A stretch of DNA of 64,000 nucleotides from Bacteroidota bacterium. GTDB lineage: Bacteria; Bacteroidota; Bacteroidia; Bacteroidales; F082. Below the pieces are notes generated by a model, which worked only from the letters and a program-made list of their open reading frames with translations, was not told where the DNA came from and did not search any database. The stretch lies in contig JAERTF010000142.1 of assembly GCA_016845105.1 (NCBI GenBank), forward strand, positions 45,893-109,892. Direction: 5' to 3'. This document shows, piece by piece, positions 1-8,499 of the stretch; positions within the stretch are counted from its first letter, which is position 1, and each line of letters begins with the position of its first letter. A program made the translations under genes and the position numbers.

Positions 1-1
1 T

Positions 2-991
2 TTTGATCCATCTATTGGTATTAGTAATTCGTCTGATTACTTCAAGGCCATATCAAATGCAACTCTTAATAAGCCAGTTTTTGATAAGATCAGAGAAATT
101 ATCTCGGCAGGTGAAATAGATGTTCTGTATGTTCCAGGTAATCATGACATGCTAATTACCCAAGACATTTTGGAAGAGATCTTACCAGGTATTATATGGA
201 AAAGCGATGCCGCTGGTCTTGGTAAATATTGGCCGAGTGATAAGATTGCTATGGAACATGGTCATAGGTATGATTTCTTTAATAGTCCTCAACCATTGGT
301 TAACGAAGGACAGATTTTACCACCTGGATATTTTATAACCCGACTTTATGGATCTGGTCTTGCGAGTCGCACTCAAAAAAGTATTAAGGATGCCACAACT
401 TCTGAATCGGATATTGAATTTTCAGCCGCTTGGGCATTGGCTACTACTTATGTTATATCAGATTTTAAAATGAATCGCGATACTCTTCAAATGGACTCAG
501 CCAAAGTGGTAATGAGCGGTATTGATGGTTATACAGCTAACATGTCATTTGATGGCGCAAAGGAAATGTACGGAGCAAATATTGAATCGTTATGGCCACA
601 AACACAGGTTGTTAATAAAGTGCCTGTTCCATTGGATGTTCTATTGGCAATAGTAAATGGGCATTATTTGTATGATGCAGCTTTGGAAGAGTATATTGTG
701 GATTATAGTGGACCAAATCAACCAAAAATAGTTGCTTTTGGACATTCACATGAACCTAAGATTAAAGTGTATCCCACCGAAGACTATTATACTGGAATAT
801 ATGCAAATTCTGGGTCATGGCTCGATGCAGATCAGGCAAATGGGAAAAAAGTCCGTACTTTTCTAATTATAAGTCCAGCAACTTGGACAGGATCAGATCT
901 CGATGTAGTTTCCCTATATCAGTATAACTCCACACCTTCAGGTGGATATTCACCAAGTCTTGTAAGTGAGGAAAATATTGAAAATAAATAA
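2..991 (+). CDS. Metallophosphoesterase, calcineurin-like (5' end outside window)
   Basis: The reading frame is open from base 2 to the stop at 989-991, so the gene begins before the window. The visible part contains the family motif VPGNHDM (bases about 131-151) and, near the C-terminus, GHSHEPK. These are the GNH(D/E) and GHxH metal-binding motifs of calcineurin-like phosphoesterases, which hydrolyse phosphate esters at a two-metal centre. The first motifs (DxH and GDxxD) must lie upstream of the window. The substrate cannot be told. The next gene starts 9 bases downstream, so the two are probably co-transcribed. An ATG at 149 lies inside the GNHD motif and is not a real start. Confidence 0.8.
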   Translation, partial: FDPSIGISNSSDYFKAISNATLNKPVFDKIREIISAGEIDVLYVPGNHDMLITQDILEEILPGIIWKSDAAGLGKYWPSDKIAMEHGHRYDFFNSPQPLVNEGQILPPGYFITRLYGSGLASRTQKSIKDATTSESDIEFSAAWALATTYVISDFKMNRDTLQMDSAKVVMSGIDGYTANMSFDGAKEMYGANIESLWPQTQVVNKVPVPLDVLLAIVNGHYLYDAALEEYIVDYSGPNQPKIVAFGHSHEPKIKVYPTEDYYTGIYANSGSWLDADQANGKKVRTFLIISPATWTGSDLDVVSLYQYNSTPSGGYSPSLVSEENIENK

Positions 992-1000
992 CATCTTTTT

Positions 1001-1339
1001 ATGGAAGATATATCATGGCTTGATTTCGATAAAGTTATAATGTGTTCGGGTACCATAGTTGATGTTATTGATTTTCCCCAGGCCAGAAAACCAGCCTATA
1101 TCATTACAGTTGATTTTGGATCTAAAATCGGTGTTAAGAAATCAAGCGCCCAATTAACGGTTCATTACGAAAAAGAAGAACTTATAGGAAAACAGATTAT
1201 CGGCGTTGTAAATTTTCCCATAAAACAAATAGGGCCAATTATGTCGGAGTTCCTAATAACCGGGATAATCGAAAATAACGGTAGTGTCGTGTTAGCAGTT
1301 CCTGATAAAAAAGTTGAAAATGGATTAAGATTGGGATGA
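1001..1339 (+). CDS. tRNA-binding-domain protein, CsaA-like
   Basis: A 112-residue protein made of a single tRNA-binding OB-fold domain (the CsaA / Trbp111 / MetRS C-terminal family). Family-like stretches are VGxV-type 'CSGTIVDV' near residue 15, 'RKPAYIITVDFG' and 'IIGVVNFP', and the C-terminal 'VVLAVPDKKVENGLRLG'. Length and domain ends match a stand-alone CsaA-like protein, which binds structured RNA and has been described as chaperone-like. The ATG start at 1001 lies 9 bases after the preceding stop. The last 56 codons and the following intergenic DNA are repeated immediately downstream as a degenerate second copy. Confidence 0.85.
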   Translation: MEDISWLDFDKVIMCSGTIVDVIDFPQARKPAYIITVDFGSKIGVKKSSAQLTVHYEKEELIGKQIIGVVNFPIKQIGPIMSEFLITGIIENNGSVVLAVPDKKVENGLRLG

Positions 1340-1350
1340 GGTCAAAGAAA

Positions 1351-1427
1351 CAAGAATCAAGAGTCAAGAATCAAGACATACAGCATAACCTGATATCTTG
1401 ACTCCTGTTTCTTTACTCTTGTATCCT
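1351..1427. repeat. TCAAGA-rich imperfect inverted repeat, copy 1
   Basis: Left arm rich in 'caagaatcaagagtcaag', right arm 'cttgactcctg' and 'ctttactcttg', separated by a short spacer around 'tacagcataacctgatat'. The arms can pair imperfectly into a long hairpin. It lies between the end of the CsaA-like gene and convergent msrA, so it may act as a bidirectional transcription barrier. It resembles a small non-coding repeat element rather than coding DNA. Confidence 0.6.
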
Positions 1428-1431
1428 GTCT

Positions 1432-1602
1432 GAAAAAGAAGAACTTATAGGAAAACAGATTATTGGTGTTGTAAACTTTCCCATAAAACAAATAGGGCCA
1501 ATTATTTCGGAATTCCTAGTTACCGGACTAATCGAAAATAACGATAGTGTCGTATTAGCTGTTCCTGACAAAAAAGTTGAAAATGGATTAAGATTGGGAT
1601 AA
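1432..1602 (+). pseudogene. Duplicated 3' fragment of the CsaA-like gene
   Basis: This is the second copy of the gene tail. It keeps the reading frame of the original from 'EKEELIGKQIIGVVNFP' to 'VENGLRLG' and its own TAA stop at 1600-1602, but it lacks the first half of the tRNA-binding domain and has no start codon in a sensible place. Differences from the intact copy include conservative changes (for example M to I, I to V). I take it as a non-functional remnant of tandem duplication. Confidence 0.8.
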
Positions 1603-1613
1603 GTTCAGGGAAT

Positions 1614-1690
1614 CAAGAATTAAGAGTCAAGAATCAAGACATACAGCATAACCTGATATCTTGACTCCTGTTTCTTGACTCTTGTATCCT
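1614..1690. repeat. TCAAGA-rich imperfect inverted repeat, copy 2
   Basis: Second copy of the hairpin at 1351-1427, shifted by 263 bp as part of the tandem duplication. Here the right arm reads 'cttgactcctg' then 'cttgactcttg', a better match to the left arm than in copy 1. It sits 17 bp from the msrA stop codon. Confidence 0.6.
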
Positions 1691-1707
1691 GACTCTTTTA
1701 TCTTTAA

Positions 1708-2334
1708 TCACTTAAGTATATCCTTAAACACTTTCTCAAATTTTTTAACCTTTGGAGTTATTACAAATGAACAGTAAGAGTTTGTAGGATTATTTTCGTA
1801 GTAGTCGTTATGATAATCTTCTGCAGGGTAAAATTCATCAAATTTTACAATCTCAGTAACAATTGGATCGTCCCAAATGCCGGCCGATTGCAATTTCGAC
1901 ATGTATTTTTTGGCAAGTTTTTCCTGTTCACTATCGTGATAAAAAATAACAGATCTATATTGAGTTCCCACATCAGCACCTTGGCGATTTAAAGTTGTTG
2001 GGTTATGTGTCTTCCAAAACACTTCCAATAGAGTCTCAAAAGAAACAACCTCGGGGTTATATGTAATATTGGTTACTTCTGCATGACCAGTAGTTCCAGA
2101 AATAACATCCTTATAAGATGGATTTTTTTTATGACCTCCTGAAAATCCAGGTTCAACTTTAATCACACCTTCTATTCTATCAAAAATGGCTTCGGTACAC
2201 CAAAAACATCCTGATCCAAGTGTTGCGACTTTTATATTCATATCAATTTTGCTTTTTTGTTGTGAAAATACTTGTTGGTGTTGGATAACAAACACTGTTA
2301 ACATTAGAATACTTACTATTTTAATAGTTTTCAT
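1708..2334 (-). CDS. msrA: Peptide-methionine (S)-S-oxide reductase, exported
   Basis: A 208-residue MsrA. The catalytic motif GCFWCTEAIF is at about residues 42-51, and the family stretches 'EVTNITYNPEVVSF' and 'AEDYHNDYYENNP' follow. It reduces methionine-S-sulfoxide in proteins. Residues 1-24 form an N-terminal signal peptide ending around 'VFSQQ', so the enzyme should act in the periplasm or at the outer surface, unlike the cytosolic MsrA of many bacteria. A TAnnTTTG element lies only a few bases before the ATG. No MsrB domain is fused. Convergent with the CsaA-like gene across the duplicated hairpin. Confidence 0.93.
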   Translation of the reverse strand: MKTIKIVSILMLTVFVIQHQQVFSQQKSKIDMNIKVATLGSGCFWCTEAIFDRIEGVIKVEPGFSGGHKKNPSYKDVISGTTGHAEVTNITYNPEVVSFETLLEVFWKTHNPTTLNRQGADVGTQYRSVIFYHDSEQEKLAKKYMSKLQSAGIWDDPIVTEIVKFDEFYPAEDYHNDYYENNPTNSYCSFVITPKVKKFEKVFKDILK

Positions 2335-2338
2335 AGTG

Positions 2339-2346
2339 CAAATATA
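2339..2346 (-). promoter_or_regulatory. -7 element (TATATTTG) of msrA
   Basis: On the minus strand TATATTTG is followed by only 4 bases before the msrA ATG (2334). A start of transcription about 7 nt downstream would give a leaderless or nearly leaderless mRNA. No TTG was found at proper distance for the -33 box. Confidence 0.5.
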
Positions 2347-2414
2347 TCAGTTGCCACTATGCATAAATTATATTAACAAAGTTTTAACTATTGTTTTGGG
2401 AAAGAAGATTGAAA

Positions 2415-2999
2415 CTAAATCAGGATTAATTTTTTTCCGTAGATGAGTTCTTCTATTTCAGGTGCTGGTCCCAAAAACTGATCTCTAAAACCATTCATTT
2501 CATCAGTGGTTTTCTCCGAAAGCAGTTCTGCCATTTGTTTCATTGCAGTTTCACCAATTATTATTGGTGGTGTATTCATGATTAGTTGAGGACCTTTAAA
2601 TTGCGCAACAATCTGATACTCTTTCATGTCACTTATCTCATTGCCTTCGAAAAAGCATTTTGAAAGCCAGTTATCCATATCAAAATTATTCATGTCTAGA
2701 ACAATTGGCTGAGGTCCTTTTTTGGTCATCACTTCACCGTAGTATTTTTGAAGACTCTGGAGTGATTCTTCTGACATGGATTTTTGCATTTTGGTATGGC
2801 AATCCTGACAAATAGCAAACTCGTATATTGTAGATGAGAAATCGTGTCCTTCATAATTGCGCAATGCTTTCTCAACTACGTAAGGTACATCGTTTTCTAG
2901 TAAATATTTGTTACAAACATTACAATTTTCAAATGGCTCATCTGATACATCAGAAAAGAAACGTTGCGGAATGGCTATGGAGAACTCTTTGTTATTCAT
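2415..2999 (-). CDS. Uncharacterised protein with two CxxC motifs
   Basis: I do not recognise the family. The protein (194 residues from the start chosen) has 'CNVC' near residue 27 and 'CQDC' near residue 66, a spacing that suggests one zinc-binding knuckle pair. The rest is soluble, with no signal peptide or membrane segment. An upstream in-frame ATG at 3020 lies inside the TAnnTTTG promoter element, so ATG 2999 is the better start. Stands alone between msrA and the PKD-repeat gene. Confidence 0.7.
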   Translation of the reverse strand: MNNKEFSIAIPQRFFSDVSDEPFENCNVCNKYLLENDVPYVVEKALRNYEGHDFSSTIYEFAICQDCHTKMQKSMSEESLQSLQKYYGEVMTKKGPQPIVLDMNNFDMDNWLSKCFFEGNEISDMKEYQIVAQFKGPQLIMNTPPIIIGETAMKQMAELLSEKTTDEMNGFRDQFLGPAPEIEELIYGKKLILI

Positions 3000-3017
3000 T
3001 TGTACTTGTTGCAAATA

Positions 3018-3025
3018 CAAAAATA
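3018..3025 (-). promoter_or_regulatory. -7 element (TATTTTTG) of the CxxC protein gene
   Basis: TAnnTTTG match on the minus strand, ending 18 bases before ATG 2999. It overlaps the alternative ATG at 3020 and therefore argues against that start. Confidence 0.5.
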
Positions 3026-3069
3026 AAATAAAATCAAATAGTATGAAGCAACTAAAAAATTATTGAACT

Positions 3070-6054
3070 CTAATTAATCACAATTTCATTGGTTCCAATA
3101 AGCTTACCATTGCAACTCACGATTACCACATATAGTCCTTTTCCCCAATTTCTTACATTTATACTTGTATTGTGTGATTTTAGATTTTCGTATTGATAAA
3201 CACAGTTTCCCAGTGAGTTATATACTTTAATATCAACTATATTATTTGAATTGAATGAAGTTGATATATTTACTATAGTGCTTGTAGGGTTAGGGTAAAT
3301 ACAAATTTCTTTACCTTCATTAAAATTAATTTCGTTAATTTCAGTGAGCAAATAACAAAAGCATTTATCACAATCGGGATTATCTATAAACAACGGGTTA
3401 CCATTTTGTTTAAAACAGGCTAAGCTATATGAATCACCGTTTGTTGCAATGTCGGTTATAATTGGGTTTAGTAGCCCAAACCATGTAGTACTTCCAACTC
3501 CTTCAACCCAAGTCTCGTTCATAATTTGACCTTGTAAATACCATCTTGTATGGTAATTATTATCCAAAAGTAGTGTAGAGTCTTTATTCGTAACTACTTT
3601 GAAGTGATCCTGTTCTTCGAAAACAGCATTCCCATTGGCAACATGCCCGCCCACATTATACCAAATTGTATCTCCCACATCAACTGAAAAATCATAGAGG
3701 ATTGTTTCGGGTAGTTCGGGTAATTTTAAATATACCTTATCATTAGTAGTTCGGATTGCCCCAGAATAAATTGCATTATCCATTGATAATGTAGAATCAT
3801 ATAGTTCATATAATTTTGAATAAACAAATGATGTGTCCTTTGTATTGCTTATGGTTGTATCTCCAATTAGTCCGAATCTAAACCTCCATTCTTGAGTCCC
3901 GAATGAATAACCCAGGGTATTCCAAATCGATAAACTATCTGGAAAAACAGGTGGAGTGATTATTTGTATCAGAGTTGTATCAGTATTAGTACATCCATTT
4001 ATATCGACTACATTAAGTGTTACATCATATGTGTTGTAATACTGATATGAATGAATTGGATTTTGTAACGTTGATGTATTTCCGTCGTTAAAATCATATA
4101 ACCAGGAAGTTATACTATCGATCGAACTTCCATAAAACTGGATTGGAGTATTTGTTGTTGTTGTTGTTAGACTTGCACTTAAACTAATATCAGGCAATGC
4201 ATTTATACTTACAAAGTGAGAAGTATAATCAGTGCACCCATCAATATCTATTACAGATAGTTCAACCTCATATACATCAATGGATGGAAATGTATGTAAA
4301 ATTGTATTATGAATAGTGGTTTCCAATGGGCTACCATCATTAAAATTCCAAGTATAACTAATTATGGAATCACTTTGTGGCGCATAAGTTGCTGTGAATA
4401 AAGTAGGAAGGCCAAAGCAATCATTTGTGGTTGTAAAGTCGATATTAATTTCTTCAAGTAAGCATATTTGTGTTATAGAATCAGTACATCCATCAAAGTT
4501 AGTAACAACCAGGACTACATTATAACTTCCAGGTGAACTAAAAAGATGTGTTGGATTTTGATTAGTTGAAGTATCATTTGTTCCAGATGCTGGATCTCCG
4601 AAATCCCAATACCATGAGGTGATGGCAGACCCACCATTTTGAGTGCTTAAATCAGTAAACAACACTGGATCATCTGTACACCCTATTTGATAAGTATACC
4701 CTGCTATTGGTCCGGGGGTAATTGTTAAAGAGTTCTGTGAACTACTGGTGCAACTATCTGAGTTAGTAATCGATAAAGCAACAATATATGTACCTGAATT
4801 CGAATAGATATGACTGACATTCGGGTTGTTAGGATATGTAACTGTTTGTGATGTACCATCACCAAAATCCCAATGCCATTCTGTTATATATCCTGTAGGT
4901 GTTGTACTATTATCGGTAAATTGCACTGAGTTACCAGTGCATGCTGGTGTATCAGAGGAGAATGCAGAGACGGGAGGAAGGTTTATGGTAATTTGTTTTA
5001 CCAAAGTATTTGTTGTAGATGTAGTATCTATAATTGTTAAAGATACATCATAGGTGCCAGTTGCAGTATATATATGTGTAGGTTCCATTTCTGTGGAAGT
5101 TCCTCCATCTCCAAACAACCATGACCAGCTTAAAACTGCAGGGATATCAGTAGGTGGGCTAAGCACCGTAAATTGCACGGGTTCTCCTTCGCACCCATAA
5201 TTCCAGGTAAAGTCAAGAGCTGGAACATCAGTAACAGACACTTGATGAATAATAGTATTATCACACCCATTAATATCTGTTACTGTTAACTCTACATTGA
5301 ATGTTCCTGTTGTGGCAAATGTGTGAGATGCATTCTGTGTGGTTGCAAAGTTACCATCATCAAAGTCCCAATACCAGGTTGTTATTGTATTTCCAGATGT
5401 TCCAAAAAAGTCCGTTTGATCCCCTAATGAAGTAGGTTCCGGATTCCATGTAAAAAATACAGTGGGCAGTTCAAAGGTTTGAACTGAATAAGACACAGTG
5501 TCGGTGCATACATACCCTGTCGAGTCAGCTCGTACCACAAGGCTTACATTATAGATTCCTGGTGAGCTGTAAATATGTGATGGGTTTTGTATAGAGCTAG
5601 TAAATCCATCTCCGAAATCCCAGTTCCATTCAATGATGAAATAACCAGTGGGAGCAGTACTTAGGTCACTGAATAATATCATACTACATGTTTGATTTGA
5701 ATATGAGAAGTCAGCACCTGGAGCAGGTAAAATTAATGTTGGGTGAGATGCCTGAGAGCTGCAACCAGTAGTAGTTAAAATGGTTAATGTTACATTATAG
5801 TTTCCCGATGACAGGTAAGTATGGACCGGGTTTTGCAGATTTGATGTATTTCCATCACCGAAGTCCCAGTTCCATGTTGAAACCACAGAAACATTAGTTG
5901 TTATTGTATCTACTTCGAATAGAATTTCAGAGTCGATACAAGCAACTGAATTTGATGTGAAGTCAACGGGGCATTGAGCACTTGAGTTAATATTAACAAA
6001 AAATAATATTAAAAAAGCAGCTATAATAATCTGCCATTTGCTTTGCTTTTTCAT
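3070..6054 (-). CDS. Secreted PKD-repeat protein with T9SS type A sorting domain
   Basis: A 994-residue surface or extracellular protein. A signal peptide (about 1-26, ending SSAQ) is followed by eight PKD domains, each marked by a W-x-(W/Y)-(D/L/N)-F-(G/D/N)-D motif and a Q-N-P-(V/S/T)-H-(T/I/L)-(Y/F) motif, covering roughly residues 28-715. Residues about 715-910 are a unique region with 'CDKCFCY'. The end (about 915-994) is a T9SS sorting domain with 'ICIYPNPTSTIVNIS' and 'GKGLYVVIVSCNGK'. Such proteins are exported by Sec, crossed over the outer membrane by T9SS and anchored or released. PKD repeats usually act as spacers or carbohydrate/protein contact modules; no catalytic domain is visible. 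Confidence 0.9.
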   Translation of the reverse strand: MKKQSKWQIIIAAFLILFFVNINSSAQCPVDFTSNSVACIDSEILFEVDTITTNVSVVSTWNWDFGDGNTSNLQNPVHTYLSSGNYNVTLTILTTTGCSSQASHPTLILPAPGADFSYSNQTCSMILFSDLSTAPTGYFIIEWNWDFGDGFTSSIQNPSHIYSSPGIYNVSLVVRADSTGYVCTDTVSYSVQTFELPTVFFTWNPEPTSLGDQTDFFGTSGNTITTWYWDFDDGNFATTQNASHTFATTGTFNVELTVTDINGCDNTIIHQVSVTDVPALDFTWNYGCEGEPVQFTVLSPPTDIPAVLSWSWLFGDGGTSTEMEPTHIYTATGTYDVSLTIIDTTSTTNTLVKQITINLPPVSAFSSDTPACTGNSVQFTDNSTTPTGYITEWHWDFGDGTSQTVTYPNNPNVSHIYSNSGTYIVALSITNSDSCTSSSQNSLTITPGPIAGYTYQIGCTDDPVLFTDLSTQNGGSAITSWYWDFGDPASGTNDTSTNQNPTHLFSSPGSYNVVLVVTNFDGCTDSITQICLLEEINIDFTTTNDCFGLPTLFTATYAPQSDSIISYTWNFNDGSPLETTIHNTILHTFPSIDVYEVELSVIDIDGCTDYTSHFVSINALPDISLSASLTTTTTNTPIQFYGSSIDSITSWLYDFNDGNTSTLQNPIHSYQYYNTYDVTLNVVDINGCTNTDTTLIQIITPPVFPDSLSIWNTLGYSFGTQEWRFRFGLIGDTTISNTKDTSFVYSKLYELYDSTLSMDNAIYSGAIRTTNDKVYLKLPELPETILYDFSVDVGDTIWYNVGGHVANGNAVFEEQDHFKVVTNKDSTLLLDNNYHTRWYLQGQIMNETWVEGVGSTTWFGLLNPIITDIATNGDSYSLACFKQNGNPLFIDNPDCDKCFCYLLTEINEINFNEGKEICIYPNPTSTIVNISTSFNSNNIVDIKVYNSLGNCVYQYENLKSHNTSINVRNWGKGLYVVIVSCNGKLIGTNEIVIN

Positions 6055-6097
6055 TTTGTTTTTAGAATTAGGTTTATTTGACTACATATGCGATTTT

Positions 6098-6105
6098 CAA
6101 AGATA
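6098..6105 (-). promoter_or_regulatory. -7 element (TATCTTTG) of the PKD protein gene
   Basis: TAnnTTTG on the minus strand, 43 bases before the ATG at 6054. No good -33 TTG at 17-23 bp. Confidence 0.4.
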
Positions 6106-6201
6106 TGAATAAATTTCTTAGATTTTAATAAATAGAAGAATACTTGGACTATCCATTACTGAAAAGTATTAATTTTGATTTCAAAATAAAATAATGTTAT
6201 T

Positions 6202-6555
6202 ATGAGTTTACAAGTTAAAGGAAAATTACTACAAAAGCTTGCACCTGAGAGTGGTGAAGGAAAAAATGGCAGATGGGAAAAACAGCAATTTGTAATCGAA
6301 ACTGATGAGCAGTTTCCAAAAAAGATTTGTATTATGCTGTGGGGCGATAAAGTATCAATGCTTGGTAAGGTAACCGAAGGTGATATTCTTACAGTTTCAA
6401 TTAATATCGAGTCTCGTGAATATAATTCACGTTGGTACACCGATATAAAGGCATGGCGCATTGAGAAGGAAGCTGATGAGGGTAGTAGTTCTGCTCCGTT
6501 GCCATCTGAGCCTCCCGCCGACTTGGGAATGCCTGAGGACGACCTTCCTTTTTAG
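6202..6555 (+). CDS. DUF3127 OB-fold-like protein with SSB-like acidic tail
   Basis: A 117-residue protein of the DUF3127 type, common in Bacteroidota. The N-terminal about 90 residues ('MSLQVKGKLLQKL', 'FPKKICIMLWGDKV', 'WYTDIKAWRIEKE') look like a small OB-fold. The C-terminal about 25 residues are disordered, Ser/Pro-rich and end in EDDLPF, very like the DDIPF tip by which single-stranded-DNA-binding protein recruits replication and repair partners. A DNA-binding role is inferred from fold and tail, not shown. The downstream transporter ATG follows its TAG after one base. Confidence 0.8.
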   Translation: MSLQVKGKLLQKLAPESGEGKNGRWEKQQFVIETDEQFPKKICIMLWGDKVSMLGKVTEGDILTVSINIESREYNSRWYTDIKAWRIEKEADEGSSSAPLPSEPPADLGMPEDDLPF

Positions 6556-6556
6556 C

Positions 6557-7468
6557 ATGTCGAAGAAACTGATACTAGCACATCTTGCACTTCTTGGAGC
6601 AAATTTAATATTTGGTGTTAATTATGTGATTGCCAAAGGTATAATGCCTGATTATCTTGAGCCCAGAGCAATAATCCTACTAAGGGTAATTGGTGCAACT
6701 ATAATATTTTGGGTTGTGGGGTTTTTTTTACCCAAGGAAAAGGTTGCAAAAAAGGATTTAGTTAAACTTGGTTATTTATCATTTTTTGGTGTTGCTCTCA
6801 ATCAGATTATGTTTTTCGAAGGACTTAATCTTACAACACCTATAAATGCATCAATTATAATGGTGGGCGTACCAATAATAGTTCTTGTTTTTTCGCATTT
6901 TTTTGTTGGAGATAAATTAACAGAAAATAAAATAGTTGGTATAGTATTAGGTTTTGCTGGTGCCGCCTATTTAATATTACAAAGCGGTAATTTCACTTTC
7001 TCTTCAGACACATTTGTTGGTAATATTTTTGTTCTAATCAATGCATCATCATATGGTTTGTTTTTAGTACTTGTTAAACCACTTATGGCAAAATATAGTC
7101 CCATTACAATAATGAAATGGGTATTTTTATTTGGGACTATACTAGTTATGCCAATTTCAGTTAACCTCGCATTGAATGCAGCTTATTCTGTAATTCCAAC
7201 TAGCATATGGCTATCAATTGGTTTTGTAATAGTTTTTACAACGGTTTTTGCATATGGATTGAATAATTATTCGCTTAAAACAATAAGCCCAACAATCAAT
7301 AGTGCCTACATTTATTTACAACCTATAATCGCCTCTTTTGTAGCATTAACCTTTAGTAAGGATATACTATCAATTCAAGAAGTTGTTGCGGCAGCCTTAA
7401 TTTTCATTGGAGTATATTTTGTTAGTTTTAAGAAAGGTAATATTTCGGGATATTTTAGTAAGTCATAA
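6557..7468 (+). CDS. EamA/DMT-family transporter
   Basis: A 303-residue polytopic inner-membrane protein with about ten hydrophobic segments in two similar halves, as in EamA-type drug/metabolite exporters. Typical first-helix sequence is 'LALLGANLIFGVNYVIAKG', and the first EamA half contains 'RVIGATIIFWVVGFF'. The substrate is unknown. I start it at ATG 6557, one base after the stop of the DUF3127 gene; a frame open further upstream overlaps that gene and has no membrane-protein character. Probably translationally coupled to its neighbour. Confidence 0.85.
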   Translation: MSKKLILAHLALLGANLIFGVNYVIAKGIMPDYLEPRAIILLRVIGATIIFWVVGFFLPKEKVAKKDLVKLGYLSFFGVALNQIMFFEGLNLTTPINASIIMVGVPIIVLVFSHFFVGDKLTENKIVGIVLGFAGAAYLILQSGNFTFSSDTFVGNIFVLINASSYGLFLVLVKPLMAKYSPITIMKWVFLFGTILVMPISVNLALNAAYSVIPTSIWLSIGFVIVFTTVFAYGLNNYSLKTISPTINSAYIYLQPIIASFVALTFSKDILSIQEVVAAALIFIGVYFVSFKKGNISGYFSKS

Positions 7469-7527
7469 TACGGTTTTAATACGACCGTTACACTAATATG
7501 ACTTAAGTTTCGTATGTTTCTTTTGTA

Positions 7528-7535
7528 TATTTTTG
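7528..7535 (+). promoter_or_regulatory. -7 element (TATTTTTG) upstream of kdsA
   Basis: TAnnTTTG 17 bases before the kdsA ATG. The -33 region has only TTT at the expected spacing, so the match is partial. Confidence 0.45.
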
Positions 7536-7552
7536 ATGAATAAAATAAGACT

Positions 7553-8374
7553 ATGTTACCAAATATTAAAAACCTTAAATATAGAAATTCTGGAAACTTT
7601 TTTCTAATGGCTGGTCCTTGCGTAATTGAGGATGAAGTAATGGCTTTCCCCATTGCAGAAAGAATAATTGAAATATCTGAGAAACTGCAAATACCTGTCA
7701 TTTTTAAAGCATCATTTAAGAAAGCGAATAGAACACGTTTGGATTCATTTACTGGTATTGGTGATGAAATGGCGTTAAATATATTAAGGGAGATTTCACA
7801 AAGATATAATGTTCCGGTTGTAACGGATATTCACACAGCTGATGATGCAAAACGTGCTTCTCAGTATGTAGATATACTCCAGATTCCTGCTTTTTTAAGC
7901 AGACAGACAGATTTATTAATCGCAGCTGGAGATACTGGCAGATGTGTCAATATCAAGAAAGGACAATTTTTGTCCGGTGAATCAATGAAATACGCCGTTG
8001 ATAAAGTTAGAAATACAGGTAACAATAGTGTTATGCTAACAGAGCGGGGATCTATGTTTGGCTATGGAGACTTGGTTGTTGATTATCGCAATATAGTAGA
8101 AATGAAAAAGTTTGATGTTCCTGTTATCCTTGATATAACCCATTCACTTCAGCAACCAAATCAAACCATAGGCGTTACAGGAGGACAGCCTAATCTTATT
8201 GAAACCATTGCTCGTGCTGGGATATCAGTTGGCGCTGATGGAATATTTGTTGAGACTCATCCAAACCCCAAAAAGGCTCAGTCGGATGGGGAAAATATGC
8301 TAAAACTTGATCAGCTTGAAAAACTGCTTAATAAATTAGTAATTCTTAGAAAAGCAGTTAATGGTTTCAACTAA
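7553..8374 (+). CDS. kdsA: 3-deoxy-8-phosphooctulonate synthase
   Basis: A 273-residue KDO-8-phosphate synthase. It condenses arabinose 5-phosphate with phosphoenolpyruvate in the pathway to KDO, the inner-core sugar of lipopolysaccharide. Visible motifs are 'MAGPCVIEDE' near residue 17, 'FKASFKKANRTR', 'VTDIHTADDA', 'LTERGSMFGYGDLVVD' and 'FVETHPNPKKAQSDG'. Length equals the family norm. Monocistronic by layout: own -7 element upstream and a hairpin terminator downstream. Confidence 0.96.
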   Translation: MLPNIKNLKYRNSGNFFLMAGPCVIEDEVMAFPIAERIIEISEKLQIPVIFKASFKKANRTRLDSFTGIGDEMALNILREISQRYNVPVVTDIHTADDAKRASQYVDILQIPAFLSRQTDLLIAAGDTGRCVNIKKGQFLSGESMKYAVDKVRNTGNNSVMLTERGSMFGYGDLVVDYRNIVEMKKFDVPVILDITHSLQQPNQTIGVTGGQPNLIETIARAGISVGADGIFVETHPNPKKAQSDGENMLKLDQLEKLLNKLVILRKAVNGFN

Positions 8375-8410
8375 TAGTTAGTAACTAGCGGCATTATTAT
8401 TGTGTTATTT

Positions 8411-8450
8411 AACATGAAGAAAAAACTTCAGTATATCTTCATGTTTTTGT
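8411..8450 (+). terminator. Terminator after kdsA
   Basis: Perfect 10-bp inverted repeat 'aacatgaaga' / 'tcttcatgtt' with a 15-base loop, followed by a short T run. Confidence 0.7.
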
Positions 8451-8499
8451 AATTTTATCTGAAATTAATCGTTACAGAAAAAACAAATAAACCATCAAA

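Larger units (their letters stand above)
1169..1694. repeat. Direct tandem duplication, unit about 263 bp
   Basis: Bases 1169-1431 and 1432-1694 are two abutting direct copies offset by 263 bp. Each copy runs from 'gaaaaagaagaactt' in the CsaA-like gene through its stop codon and the following TCAAGA-rich hairpin. The copies differ at scattered positions, many of them third codon positions, so the duplication is not brand new. The second copy has no start codon and is a gene tail without a head. Confidence 0.9.
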
